This document shows, piece by piece, positions 29,147 through 37,717 of a stretch of 64,000 nucleotides of DNA. How positions within the stretch are numbered: the first letter of the stretch is position 1; each line of letters begins with the position of its first letter. A program made the translations under genes and the position numbers. This DNA comes from Arthrobacter gallicola (lineage in GTDB: Bacteria; Actinomycetota; Actinomycetes; Actinomycetales; Micrococcaceae), in NCBI RefSeq assembly GCF_014836775.1, contig NZ_JACSQD010000007.1, positions 186,001 to 250,000 of the forward strand, in the 5' to 3' direction. The notes beneath the pieces are model-generated. The model searched no databases. It saw nothing but the letters and a program-made list of their open reading frames with translations, and was not told where the DNA came from.

Positions 29147-30750
29147 GAGTTCACTTCTTCCAGCGACTTGGTCTGCCTAAAGCTGACGGCGGAAATGACT
29201 GCCACGATAATGAAGATCAGAATGGCCAGGGCGCTGGCCAGGCCGTAGTCACGGCCTGTTCCCTGCCCGAAGGCGACCTTGTACACCACGGTGATCAGCA
29301 GGTCGGTGGCGCCGATGTCCTGGCTGGTGCCTGGGAAGCGCGGGCCGCCGCCGGTGAGCATGAAGATCACGTTGAAGTTGTTGAAGTTGAACGCGAACGT
29401 GGAGATCAGCAGGGGCGCGGTCGAGACCAGCAGCAGCGGCAGCTTGATCGAGCGGAAGATCCGCCATGCCGAGGCTCCGTCCATCCTGGCGGCTTCGTTG
29501 ACTTCCTCCGGAAGGGACTGCAGGGCTCCGGTGCAGACCAGGAACATGTAGGGGAAACCCAGCCACGTGTTCACGAGCAGTACGCTCACTTTGGCGAGCC
29601 ACGGGTCATTCAGCCACGGGATGGACGCACCGCCGAGCAGGGAGTTGTTGATGAACCCGAACTCCTGGTTCAGCATTCCGGACCACACCAGGCCGGCAAG
29701 GAACGCCGGGAAGGCATAGGGCATGATCATCAGGATCCGGTAGGTCCGCTTGCCCTTGAGAGTCGGATGGTTGAACGTCAGGGCCAGGAAAAGCCCCAGC
29801 CCAAAGCACAGGCCCACCGAGGCAACCGCAAAGGTGAAGGTCCAGCCAATCACACTGAACAGCGGTCCGCGCAGATCGGGATCGGTCACGGCGCGCTGAA
29901 AATTCTCGAAACCGACGTGGATCTTCCAGCCGGTAGGCAGCGCTTCCCCTGTGTCGGAGACGAAGTTACCCTCGCCGCTGTCACGGTAGACCGTGCCGGT
30001 CTCAGCGTTGGTGAAGGTGTCCGCGGATTCGTCGTAAACCAGGACGGGTTTGTAGACGTAGGCGTTGGACCCGTCCGCGGTCTTCAGCGTGCCGTCTTCG
30101 AGGTTGTCGGAGAAGGGAACCGTGAGTTCCAGGATCTCCGACTGGCGGCTGAGGAGGTCATTGAAGGCCAGCGTTTCATAACCGTCGACGCCGGTTGCCT
30201 TACCGGCGCTTCCCATCTGAGCGTCCTGGACTTCTTCCAGCGGCTGTTCGGTGCCGCCGAGTTCGACACGTCCGTCCGGGTCGGTCACCAGCAGGAAGAG
30301 TTCGTTTCCCTTCTCCAGTACGGATACCTGGTACGCCGGGGAGTCCGGTACGCGCTGCTGGGCAGTGAGCGAGATGGCGGCAACGGCGTCTTCCTTGGTG
30401 CTGTTGTGCCCGTCTCCGTAGTTGGTGAACGCGACGTATCCGCTGTAGACCACCACGAAGACCTGGAAGATGAGCAGAAAGAGGACACCGGGGGCCAGGT
30501 ATTTGGCAGGGAGCCCGCCGCGGCGCAGATAAATCCAGTTGATGCTCAGTGTCACGGCCGCCGTGACCGCCAGGATTATCCACTCTTCTGCAAGGAACAG
30601 GACAATCAGAACGTAGACGGCAAATGCGTCCACGAGCCCCAGGAGCACGATCTTGGCGAGCGTTCCGGCCAGGGAATCCGGGCCGCGTTTCGGCTTGCGG
30701 ACCGGTGCGGATTGGGTGGGGCGGACTGGAGCGTCCAGATATACGGCCAT
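29143..30750 (-). CDS. malF: Maltose-type ABC transporter permease MalF
   Basis: 535 residues, at the long end for MalF. Three transmembrane helices at the N-terminus frame a large extracytoplasmic domain of about 170 residues (about 105-280), as in enterobacterial MalF. The EAA loop is EVNEAARMDGASAWRIFRSIKLPLL. ATG 30750 has GGAGGAG upstream. It is followed without a gap by malG. Confidence 0.9.
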   Translation of the reverse strand: MAVYLDAPVRPTQSAPVRKPKRGPDSLAGTLAKIVLLGLVDAFAVYVLIVLFLAEEWIILAVTAAVTLSINWIYLRRGGLPAKYLAPGVLFLLIFQVFVVVYSGYVAFTNYGDGHNSTKEDAVAAISLTAQQRVPDSPAYQVSVLEKGNELFLLVTDPDGRVELGGTEQPLEEVQDAQMGSAGKATGVDGYETLAFNDLLSRQSEILELTVPFSDNLEDGTLKTADGSNAYVYKPVLVYDESADTFTNAETGTVYRDSGEGNFVSDTGEALPTGWKIHVGFENFQRAVTDPDLRGPLFSVIGWTFTFAVASVGLCFGLGLFLALTFNHPTLKGKRTYRILMIMPYAFPAFLAGLVWSGMLNQEFGFINNSLLGGASIPWLNDPWLAKVSVLLVNTWLGFPYMFLVCTGALQSLPEEVNEAARMDGASAWRIFRSIKLPLLLVSTAPLLISTFAFNFNNFNVIFMLTGGGPRFPGTSQDIGATDLLITVVYKVAFGQGTGRDYGLASALAILIFIIVAVISAVSFRQTKSLEEVNS

Positions 30751-30767
30751 GGTGTTTCTCCTCCGGC

Positions 30768-30801
30768 GCAGGTCCGGACGGGGTGACCCGCCCGGACCTG
30801 C
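30768..30801 (-). terminator. malE-malF intercistronic hairpin
   Basis: GCAGGTCCGG and CCGGACCTGC pair perfectly; after one mismatch CGGG pairs with CCCG around a GTGA loop, giving a 14-bp stem. It has no U-tract. It probably attenuates read-through into the permease genes or protects the 3' end of the malE message. Confidence 0.6.
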
Positions 30802-30827
30802 TGGCGCCTGCGGCTAGTTGGGTGCCG

Positions 30828-32114
30828 CTACTTAGTGATCTTGGACTGGATGTTGGAGACCATGGTGGCCCAGGCGGCGGCAGGATCACCCTCGCCCTTG
30901 ATCAGGGCCAGCTCTGTGCCGCCCCAGTCAGCCCAAACCGCTTCCATTTCCGGAATGGCCGGCATCGGCACGCCTTCGGCTCCGATCTCGCCGAAGGCAG
31001 CAACAATCGGATCGCTGGCGGCCTTGTCGAAGGAAGCCGTCAGCGCCGGCGGGCGGCCGCCGGCCTTGAACATCGCGTCCTGCACGGCCTCGGTGGTGAG
31101 GTAGTTCAGGGCAAACTCGTTGGCAGCCAGTGCGTTCTGGCTCTTGGCGCTGATGAAGAAGCCGTTGACACCGACGAACGGCTGAGCCGGCTGGTCACCG
31201 GCTGTGGGCAACGGGTCGACGGCGAGGTTGATGCCTGCCGCCTGAGCATCCGGGACGTTCCAGGGGCCGGTAAGGAAGTACGGTGAGGCGCCGGCGTTGA
31301 ACTTCTCCTTGGCGATGTCCGGGGAGATGTTCGAATTCAGGATGCCGTCTCCGGCTTCGCCCCAGGCCAGAAGCTTAGCTGCGAATTCAGCACCGCCGGG
31401 GTTGCCCAGCTCCAGTTTCGACGGGTCATATCCCCCGGTCTCATCGGTGCCGAAGACCGGAGCACCCATCGAGGTCTGCAGCGGATAAAGGTGGTACGGG
31501 TCGCCCTGCTTCGGGTCCAGACCAACCAGGAAGGGGAACTCGGCGCCGGCGTCCACGGCGGCCTTGCCGTTGGCTATGACCTCATCCATGGTCGCCGCCG
31601 GTTCCGGTGCCAGGTCGGTGTTGCGCAGCAGGCCGATATTCTCGATGGAGTACGGCACACCGTAGGTGTTGCCTTCGTACGTCATGGCCTGAACAGCGGT
31701 GTCCTGGAACTGCCCGGCCTTGTCGCCCAACTCAATCGGGGCGACAACGCCGTTCTGGACGAACTTGCCCAGCCAGTCGTGCGGGCCGACGATCAGATCC
31801 GGGCCCTTGCCGCTGGGAACCTGGGTGATGAAGTCGTCGGAAACCTGCTGGAAGTCCTTGGTGACCAGCTTGACCTCGATGCCGGTATCTTCCTTGAACC
31901 GGGCAGCGACGTCGGTCAGGGCGGGTGAGCGTTCGGCGTCCACCCACATGGTGAGCGTGGTGGCTCCGCCGGAAGCGAGATCGGATGATTCAGTGGACTC
32001 GCCGGCGTCGGAACCGCCGCAGGCGCTGAGGACCAGGGCCGCGGTGACCGACACGGCACCGAGAGTAAAGGTACGCCGGCCAAACGCCGTCGTACCCGTT
32101 GTGCGCACCTTCAT
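30828..32114 (-). CDS. malE: Maltose/maltodextrin-binding lipoprotein
   Basis: 428 residues. Twin-Arg-like GRRTFTL, hydrophobic segment, lipobox LSAC, then an ABC binding-protein family 1 domain (TLTMWVDAERSPALTDVAARFKEDTGIEVKLV; DLIVGPHDWLGKFVQNGVVAPI). It captures alpha-glucosides outside the membrane. I set the start at ATG 32114 (AGAGG upstream); the frame stays open for another 1.7 kb on the minus strand, but only as a shadow of the opposite gene. Confidence 0.92.
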   Translation of the reverse strand: MKVRTTGTTAFGRRTFTLGAVSVTAALVLSACGGSDAGESTESSDLASGGATTLTMWVDAERSPALTDVAARFKEDTGIEVKLVTKDFQQVSDDFITQVPSGKGPDLIVGPHDWLGKFVQNGVVAPIELGDKAGQFQDTAVQAMTYEGNTYGVPYSIENIGLLRNTDLAPEPAATMDEVIANGKAAVDAGAEFPFLVGLDPKQGDPYHLYPLQTSMGAPVFGTDETGGYDPSKLELGNPGGAEFAAKLLAWGEAGDGILNSNISPDIAKEKFNAGASPYFLTGPWNVPDAQAAGINLAVDPLPTAGDQPAQPFVGVNGFFISAKSQNALAANEFALNYLTTEAVQDAMFKAGGRPPALTASFDKAASDPIVAAFGEIGAEGVPMPAIPEMEAVWADWGGTELALIKGEGDPAAAWATMVSNIQSKITK

Positions 32115-32214
32115 TGGTGTACCTCTTCTGTGTTTTGGGCGGGTGATGAATGGCCTTGCAGGCCAGGGAGACAAGGTATGCCTGACCGAGACCCGGACGA
32201 TGGCATGGGGAAAG

Positions 32215-32230
32215 TGTAAGCGTGTGCGCA
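32215..32230 (-). promoter_or_regulatory. Candidate LacI-type operator upstream of malE
   Basis: On the minus strand it reads TGCGCACACGCTTACA. It matches the site before the glucosidase at 11 of 16 positions and shares the central CG typical of LacI-family operators. Confidence 0.5.
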
Positions 32231-32344
32231 CTGTGCGTCCAGTCACAGTATGAATCCGCACATTAGAACCGTTCTTCCAGGTGCGCCGCTTGGGATCTTG
32301 CAGATGGGAGAGGGGAAACTCCCGAACAACACGCAGGAAAATAT

Positions 32345-32360
32345 TGCGCAAGCGTTTGCA
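32345..32360 (+). promoter_or_regulatory. LacI-type operator upstream of the alpha-glucosidase
   Basis: TGCGCAAGCGTTTGCA is nearly palindromic around a central CG. It abuts a possible -35; TAGGAT at 32381-32386 could be the -10, 7 nt before ATG 32394. Confidence 0.6.
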
Positions 32361-32393
32361 TTCTTCCCCGGGGTGTCGCTTAGGATGCAAGGC

Positions 32394-34118
32394 ATGCTTA
32401 GCTCCGTTGCCGACCCGTCCACCCCGCTTCCGGGCGCCTGCCTGGTGCCGGTCCATGAGGCTTCCGCTGAACGCGACCGTCAGTGGTGGCGCTCCAGCGT
32501 GATCTACCAGATCTACCCCCGTTCCTTCCGCGACCTCCGCGGCGACGGCATCGGTGACCTTCCCGGCATCACCGCCGAAATCCCCGCCCTCGCCGAACTG
32601 GACATCGACGCCATCTGGCTCTCCCCGTTCTACAAATCCCCCCAGAAAGACGCCGGCTACGACGTCGCCGACTACTGCTCCGTCGACCCCCTCTTCGGCA
32701 CCCTGGAAGACTTCGATGCCCTCGTCGCCACCGCAAAGGCACACAGCATCCGGGTGATCGTTGACCTGGTCCCCAACCACTGCTCCGACCAGCATCCCCT
32801 CTTCCAGGCCGCCCTCGCCGCCCCGGAAAACTCCCCCGCCCGGGACATGTTCATCTTCCGCGACGGCACCGGAGAAAACGGCGAAAACCCGCCAAACAAC
32901 TGGCAGTCCCACTTCGGCGGTCCCGCCTGGACCCGCATCACCAACCCCGACGGCACCCCGGGCCAGTGGTACCTGCACCTCTTCGACTCCACCCAGCCCG
33001 ACTTCAACTGGGACAACCCCGCCGTCCACAAGGAATTCGAACGCATCCTGCGCTTCTGGCTCGACCGCGGCGTCGGCGGCTTCCGCGTGGACGTCGCGCA
33101 CGCCCTGATCAAAAAGTCCGGTCTCCCGGACTGGGGCGGCCGCGCCGACGGCGCCTCCATCGAAGGCTTCCCCGGCCACGAGGCACCCATGTTCGGCCAA
33201 GCCGGAATCCACGACATTTACCGGTCCTGGCGCAAAATCCTCGAGGACTACGACGGCGACCGCGTGCTCTGCGCCGAAGCCACCATCGACCCGCTGGACC
33301 GGCTCACCGACTGGGTCCGGTCCGACGAAATGCACCAGGCCTTTAACTTCGCCTACCTCCACCACCCCTGGGACGCCGGGAATCTGCGCAGCACCATCGA
33401 AACCTCCCTCAAAGCGTTCGACAAGGTCGGTGCCCCCACCACCTGGGTGCTCTCCAACCACGACGTCGTCCGCCACGTCTCCCGGTTCGGGCAGGCCCCC
33501 GGCCATACCCGTCCCGGCGACGGACTGGGACCGGAGGACCAGCAGCCAGACCACGACCTTGGCCTTCGCCGCGCGCGGGCGGCCACCCTGCTGATGCTCG
33601 CCCTGCCCGGCGGGGTCTACCTCTACCAGGGCGAGGAACTCGGCCTGCCGGACCACACCATGCTGGAGAACAGCCACCGGCAGGACCCCACCTTCCACCG
33701 GACCAGCGGGGAGCGCCTCGGCCGGGACGGCTGCCGCGTGCCGCTGCCCTGGGTGGCGGACGCGCCGTCGTACGGGTTCAGCAGCACCGGCCAGAGCTGG
33801 CTGCCGCAACCGGAGCAGTGGCGGGAGCTTTCCAGGGACCTGCAGGAACAGGATCCCAACTCAACGCTGAACGTTTACCGGGATGCCCTGGCACTGCGAC
33901 GCGAACTAAACCTGGGCCACGGGTCCTTGGCCTGGTGGCCGGAGCACGATGCACAGAGTGTGGTGGCGCTGGTCAACGGGAACGTCCTGGCCCTGATGAA
34001 TATGGGGTCGGAACCGGTGGAGCTGCCGGCAGGTGAGCTGCTGGTGCGCAGCGTCCCGGAGGCCGGGCAGGACGGTTTTCTGGCCCCAGACGCCGCAGTG
34101 TGGCTTCGGCTAGCCTAG
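32394..34118 (+). CDS. GH13 alpha-glucosidase (oligo-1,6-/alpha-1,4-glucosidase type)
   Basis: 574 residues. The (beta/alpha)8 motifs are DIDAIWLSPFYKSPQKDAGYDV (region VI), DLVPNH (I), GFRVDVAHA with the nucleophile Asp (II), LCAEA with the acid Glu (III), and VLSNHD (IV). There is no signal peptide, so it should hydrolyse imported maltodextrins in the cytosol. ATG 32394 fits the promoter. Leu codons shift from mainly CTC before about 33.5 kb to mainly CTG after it. Confidence 0.92.
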   Translation: MLSSVADPSTPLPGACLVPVHEASAERDRQWWRSSVIYQIYPRSFRDLRGDGIGDLPGITAEIPALAELDIDAIWLSPFYKSPQKDAGYDVADYCSVDPLFGTLEDFDALVATAKAHSIRVIVDLVPNHCSDQHPLFQAALAAPENSPARDMFIFRDGTGENGENPPNNWQSHFGGPAWTRITNPDGTPGQWYLHLFDSTQPDFNWDNPAVHKEFERILRFWLDRGVGGFRVDVAHALIKKSGLPDWGGRADGASIEGFPGHEAPMFGQAGIHDIYRSWRKILEDYDGDRVLCAEATIDPLDRLTDWVRSDEMHQAFNFAYLHHPWDAGNLRSTIETSLKAFDKVGAPTTWVLSNHDVVRHVSRFGQAPGHTRPGDGLGPEDQQPDHDLGLRRARAATLLMLALPGGVYLYQGEELGLPDHTMLENSHRQDPTFHRTSGERLGRDGCRVPLPWVADAPSYGFSSTGQSWLPQPEQWRELSRDLQEQDPNSTLNVYRDALALRRELNLGHGSLAWWPEHDAQSVVALVNGNVLALMNMGSEPVELPAGELLVRSVPEAGQDGFLAPDAAVWLRLA

Positions 34119-34123
34119 GCAGC

Positions 34124-35167
34124 GTGGAACGGAACGCCCGTGGGGCAGGTATTAAGGAAGTCGCAGTCCGGGCAGGGGTCTCGGCTGCAACCGTCTCGCG
34201 GGCGCTCAGCGGGAAGGGCAGGGTCTCGGATGCTACCCGCCGGAGGGTCCAACTAGCGGCAGACGAGCTTGGCTTTGTCATCTCCTACAACGCCTCTTCC
34301 CTGGCTTCCGGGCGCAGCCGCAACATCGGAATCGTCATCCCCACTGTAGGGCGCTGGTACTTCTCGCAGGTCCTCGAGGGTGCGGCATCTGCCCTGATCG
34401 AAGCCGGCTACGACCTCACGCTCTACAACACGAGCGACGGCCCGGGCCACCGAGAAAGCGTGCTGAAGGAGATGCTGCGCCGCAAACGGCTCGATGCCGT
34501 TATCACGGTCGCGCTGCGGCTCACAGATGAGGAGCTTGGCCAGCTCCGCGAGGTCGGCAAACCGATCGTGGCCATTGGGGGGCCGTTGCCGGAGACACCA
34601 ACAGTCCGGGTCGATGAGTTCAGCATCTCAGCTCTGGCCACCCGCCATCTCATCTCCCTGGGGCACAGCCGGATCGCGCACATCGGTGGAGGCGAAGAAC
34701 TTGAGCGGGACTTCCGGTTGGGCAGCACCCGGCAGGACGGCTATCTCCATGCCATGGCCGAAGCTGGTCTGCCGTCAGGACCGCAGTGGCTGAGCAACTC
34801 CCCGTTCAGCGTCGCCGGCGGCTTCGCCGCTGCGAAACGGTTGCTGGCCGATCCTGCCGGCCAGGTGACGGGGATTTTCTGCGCGGCAGACGAAATAGCC
34901 ATCGGTGCGATCCTGGCAGCCCGCGAGCTGGGTTTCCGGGTTCCCGAGGATGTGTCGGTGATCGGCATTGACGGACACGAACTTGGGGAGGTTTTCGGGT
35001 TGACCACTATCAGTCAGGACCCGGCTGGCCAGGGCGTCGCCGCGGTCAATGCGGTGCTTTCGCTGCTGCAGCACAACCGTGTCCCTGCTGACTTGCTGCA
35101 CGGGTTCTACCCCACGGAGTTCGTGGTCCGCTCCAGCACCGCGGTGCCGTCTGCGTTCCGGGCCTGA
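34124..35167 (+). CDS. LacI-family repressor of the maltose cluster
   Basis: About 347 residues from GTG 34124; a GTG at 34100 would add 8 residues and overlap the glucosidase stop. HTH is IKEVAVRAGVSAATVSRALSGKGRVSDATRRRV, with a hinge helix ASSLASGRS. The periplasmic-binding-type core includes CAADEIAIGAILAARELGFRVPEDVSVIGIDGHE. It sits directly after the glucosidase and most likely binds the two operators at 32.2-32.4 kb. Confidence 0.9.
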   Translation: MERNARGAGIKEVAVRAGVSAATVSRALSGKGRVSDATRRRVQLAADELGFVISYNASSLASGRSRNIGIVIPTVGRWYFSQVLEGAASALIEAGYDLTLYNTSDGPGHRESVLKEMLRRKRLDAVITVALRLTDEELGQLREVGKPIVAIGGPLPETPTVRVDEFSISALATRHLISLGHSRIAHIGGGEELERDFRLGSTRQDGYLHAMAEAGLPSGPQWLSNSPFSVAGGFAAAKRLLADPAGQVTGIFCAADEIAIGAILAARELGFRVPEDVSVIGIDGHELGEVFGLTTISQDPAGQGVAAVNAVLSLLQHNRVPADLLHGFYPTEFVVRSSTAVPSAFRA

Positions 35168-35284
35168 CAGTCCGCCGATCAGTTTGGGCCCCGGGAGAAC
35201 GACGGGCAGTATGCGGGCCACGCTCGGCTGGATAGGATGGCGGTGCCGGGCTTCCGGCATCACAGGGGGATGAAGGAACCATCA

Positions 35285-35656
35285 ATGCTGGTGTTTCTAT
35301 GGGTTGCGGAGATCGTGCTGGCGCTGCTGTATTTTGGCCTGGGTGTCATGCGCCTGGTTCAGCCGTATCCGAAACTGGTCCGGGTGCTCCGCTGGCCCGC
35401 CGATTTCCCGGCGTGGGCCGTCAAACTCATCGGTGTTGCTGAAATCCTTGGAGCAATTGGCCTGCTGCTTCCCGCCGCCACGGACATCGCTCCCGTCCTC
35501 ACCCCCATCGCGGCCTGTGCCCTGGCTGTCATGATGGCCCTGGCCGTGCTCGTCCATCTGCGCCGCGGTGAGCGGCAGCGCGTGGCGCTGCCGGCAATCC
35601 TGCTGGTGGTGAATGTCCTCGTGGCCGTCGGCCGGTTCGGTCCGCACCCGGCATGA
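35285..35656 (+). CDS. DoxX-like membrane protein
   Basis: 123 residues, four transmembrane helices (FLWVAEIVLALLYFGLGVMRL; VKLIGVAEILGAIGLLLPAAT...). The family is DoxX-like (PF13564 type), with no firm function. I chose ATG 35285 because AAGGA lies 5 nt upstream; ATG 35273 is possible. It overlaps the next gene by ATGA. Confidence 0.82.
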   Translation: MLVFLWVAEIVLALLYFGLGVMRLVQPYPKLVRVLRWPADFPAWAVKLIGVAEILGAIGLLLPAATDIAPVLTPIAACALAVMMALAVLVHLRRGERQRVALPAILLVVNVLVAVGRFGPHPA

Positions 35657-36597
35657 ATGCCGCCCAGGAGTCTTCGGCAGCAGATCCGGCGGAGATAGTC
35701 ACCGGCCTCTACGGGCTGCTGCCCGCCGAATTCACCGCTGCCCGTAACGCCCGGTCAGCGGAGGCAGCCCGCCGTGGAGAACGGGAGCTGGGGAAGCGGC
35801 TCAAGGCCCTGCCCAAGCCCTCCGCCGCCGCGTGGCTGGCAAACCTGCTGGTCCGGGAGCGGGAAGAGGCAATCACGGACGTCCTGACTCTTGGCGCCTC
35901 CCTGCGCGAGGCACAGCAGGACCTTGACCGGGAGGAACTGCGCAGGCTTAACGCCGAACGGCACCGCATGCTCCGTTCCCTGGCCCGGGAGGCGCGCGAA
36001 CTGGCCGACGAGGTTGGCAATCCGGTCAGCACTGCGGTGGCGGCCGAGGTCGAACAGACACTGTGGGCCGCAATGACAGACGCCGACGCTGCCGCGGCAC
36101 TGGCAACGGGACGTCTGGTCCGCAGTCTGGAAGCCAACGGCTGGGAACCGGTGGACCTTGACGGCGCGGTAGCGGAGCCGGACACCGCGTCGCCGCTGGT
36201 GACTGCCGGCACCCGGACAAAAGAGGGCCGCCGCAGCCCGGCGGCCCCCGGGAAAACCAAGGACAGCGAACCGAGCCGGCAACAGCAGGCCGGCCGTGCC
36301 AAAGCACTCGCCGCCGCCGAACAGGAGCTGGCCGCCGCACGGGACTCAGCCGGCCAGGCCGAATCCCGGCTCGCGTCCGTTCTGGCGGACCTGGAAGAAC
36401 AAACCGCGGCCCGGGACCGGCTGACCGATGAGATCGACGAGCTCAAGGAACAGATCCGGGAACTCGAACGCAGCGTCAACACCGTGGACCGGCGCCGCGG
36501 GACCCTGGAACGGTCCCGCGACGCAGCCCGCCGCGAGGCCCGGGCGGCACGCCGGGCCGTTGAGAAGGCCGAAACCAGGCTGGACTCCCTGCGCTGA
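35653..36597 (+). CDS. Coiled-coil protein, unknown function
   Basis: 314 residues, no signal or membrane segment. The N-terminal 150 residues are helical (YGLLPAEFTAARNARSAEAARRGERELGKRLKALPKPSAAAWLANLLVRERE). After a disordered linker (about 180-210), residues 213-314 form a long Glu/Arg/Ala coiled coil. It is translationally coupled to DoxX by a 4-nt overlap. I know the N-terminal pattern from actinobacterial hypothetical proteins only. Confidence 0.75.
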   Translation: MNAAQESSAADPAEIVTGLYGLLPAEFTAARNARSAEAARRGERELGKRLKALPKPSAAAWLANLLVREREEAITDVLTLGASLREAQQDLDREELRRLNAERHRMLRSLAREARELADEVGNPVSTAVAAEVEQTLWAAMTDADAAAALATGRLVRSLEANGWEPVDLDGAVAEPDTASPLVTAGTRTKEGRRSPAAPGKTKDSEPSRQQQAGRAKALAAAEQELAAARDSAGQAESRLASVLADLEEQTAARDRLTDEIDELKEQIRELERSVNTVDRRRGTLERSRDAARREARAARRAVEKAETRLDSLR

Positions 36598-36608
36598 CCC
36601 CGGTGCTG

Positions 36609-37661
36609 CTACTTCAGGACCCTCAGCAGGCCAAAACGGCTGCGGGTACGTGCCAGGTCAACCTCGTGCGCAGCACCCGGGAACACGCCGTCGTAATCGG
36701 CAAAGCCAATCACGTCCAGGCGGCAGCCGGCGTCGTACAGGACATCAACCAGGTTGCCGAAGCGCTGCCAGGCGTCGGGACCGGCCTGGCCGGTTTGCGG
36801 GACATCCGAAACCACCCAGTGGGGGTACTCAGCTGCGAGCGCCAGATAGTCCGAAGCCGCTGAACGCGCCTCACACAGCTCGGAGAATCGGAACCAGAGC
36901 TGGGCGTTCCCCGCGCGGTCCGCGGTAAGGGGAACGCTGCCAGGCCTCAGGACCCGGCTTTCCTCCGGTGCCGGAGGGCACAGTCCAGCAGCGGTCAGGA
37001 GCTGGGTTCCCGCGTGGCGCAGGTGGTATCCGGCGGCGAACCCGGATGGCCGGCACCGGTCCTGGGAACGGTAATCCACCCCGCCGTCCAGCCGGGCTAC
37101 CTGCAGGTGCTCGGTGATGAGTGCGATTCCGGGTTCAAAAAGGTGATGGAACATCGGATCCGGAAGCAGGTCCTGCGGTGCGTAGTTCGAGGTCGCCACC
37201 AGCACGATCCCCCGGGCCAGGACCTGCTCCAGGAACCGGGTGACAAACGCCGCATCCGCCGGCCCGTTGACATGGAACTCATCGAAGCAGACCAGCCGGG
37301 CGTCGCCCAGGAGCTCGTCCAACCCGTCCGCGAACGCCGACCCCTGGCGGTACCCCGGATTGCCGTACCCGGCAAAAGTGCGGGCGTGGAGTTCACGGAA
37401 GAAGTCATGGAAGTGCAGCCGCCGTTTCCGCTCCACCGGAACGGAGGCGTAGAACGCGTCGAGGAGCCAGGTTTTGCCGCGGCCCGGCGGTCCCCACAGA
37501 TAGACGGAACTGCCCGGAACCGGATCCCCGGACCCGGCCACAGCAGCCGCACGCGCCAGCAGCGGCAGGACCGCCCGCTGGCCGGCATCAAGTTCCATTC
37601 CCGCGCCCTCCGCCTGCCGGACCAGCACGTCGATCAGATGGTCCGGCTGCGCTGAGGTCAT
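36609..37661 (-). CDS. zapE: ZapE/AFG1-like AAA ATPase
   Basis: 350 residues from ATG 37661; a longer open frame has no better start. Walker A is WGPPGRGKTWLLDAFY, Walker B LVCFDEFHVNGPADA, and sensor-1 LVATSNYAPQDLLPDP, all typical of AFG1/ZapE. The homologue in E. coli acts at the division ring. The promoter at 37668-37696 predicts a leaderless transcript. Confidence 0.92.
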   Translation of the reverse strand: MTSAQPDHLIDVLVRQAEGAGMELDAGQRAVLPLLARAAAVAGSGDPVPGSSVYLWGPPGRGKTWLLDAFYASVPVERKRRLHFHDFFRELHARTFAGYGNPGYRQGSAFADGLDELLGDARLVCFDEFHVNGPADAAFVTRFLEQVLARGIVLVATSNYAPQDLLPDPMFHHLFEPGIALITEHLQVARLDGGVDYRSQDRCRPSGFAAGYHLRHAGTQLLTAAGLCPPAPEESRVLRPGSVPLTADRAGNAQLWFRFSELCEARSAASDYLALAAEYPHWVVSDVPQTGQAGPDAWQRFGNLVDVLYDAGCRLDVIGFADYDGVFPGAAHEVDLARTRSRFGLLRVLK

Positions 37662-37667
37662 ATACCG

Positions 37668-37696
37668 GTTATACCGACCCTGAAGTACGGCTCCAA
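37668..37696 (-). promoter_or_regulatory. zapE promoter
   Basis: -35 TTGGAG, 17-nt spacer, -10 TATAAC, then 6 nt to the ATG. The spacing is ideal and implies leaderless transcription. Confidence 0.6.
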
Positions 37697-37717
37697 ATAC
37701 AGCCGTGTGGCAGGATT

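Noticed and set aside
32115..33809. malE frame staying open through the opposite glucosidase gene
   Set aside because: The lipoprotein signal starts at 32114, and the extension is the shadow of GH13.
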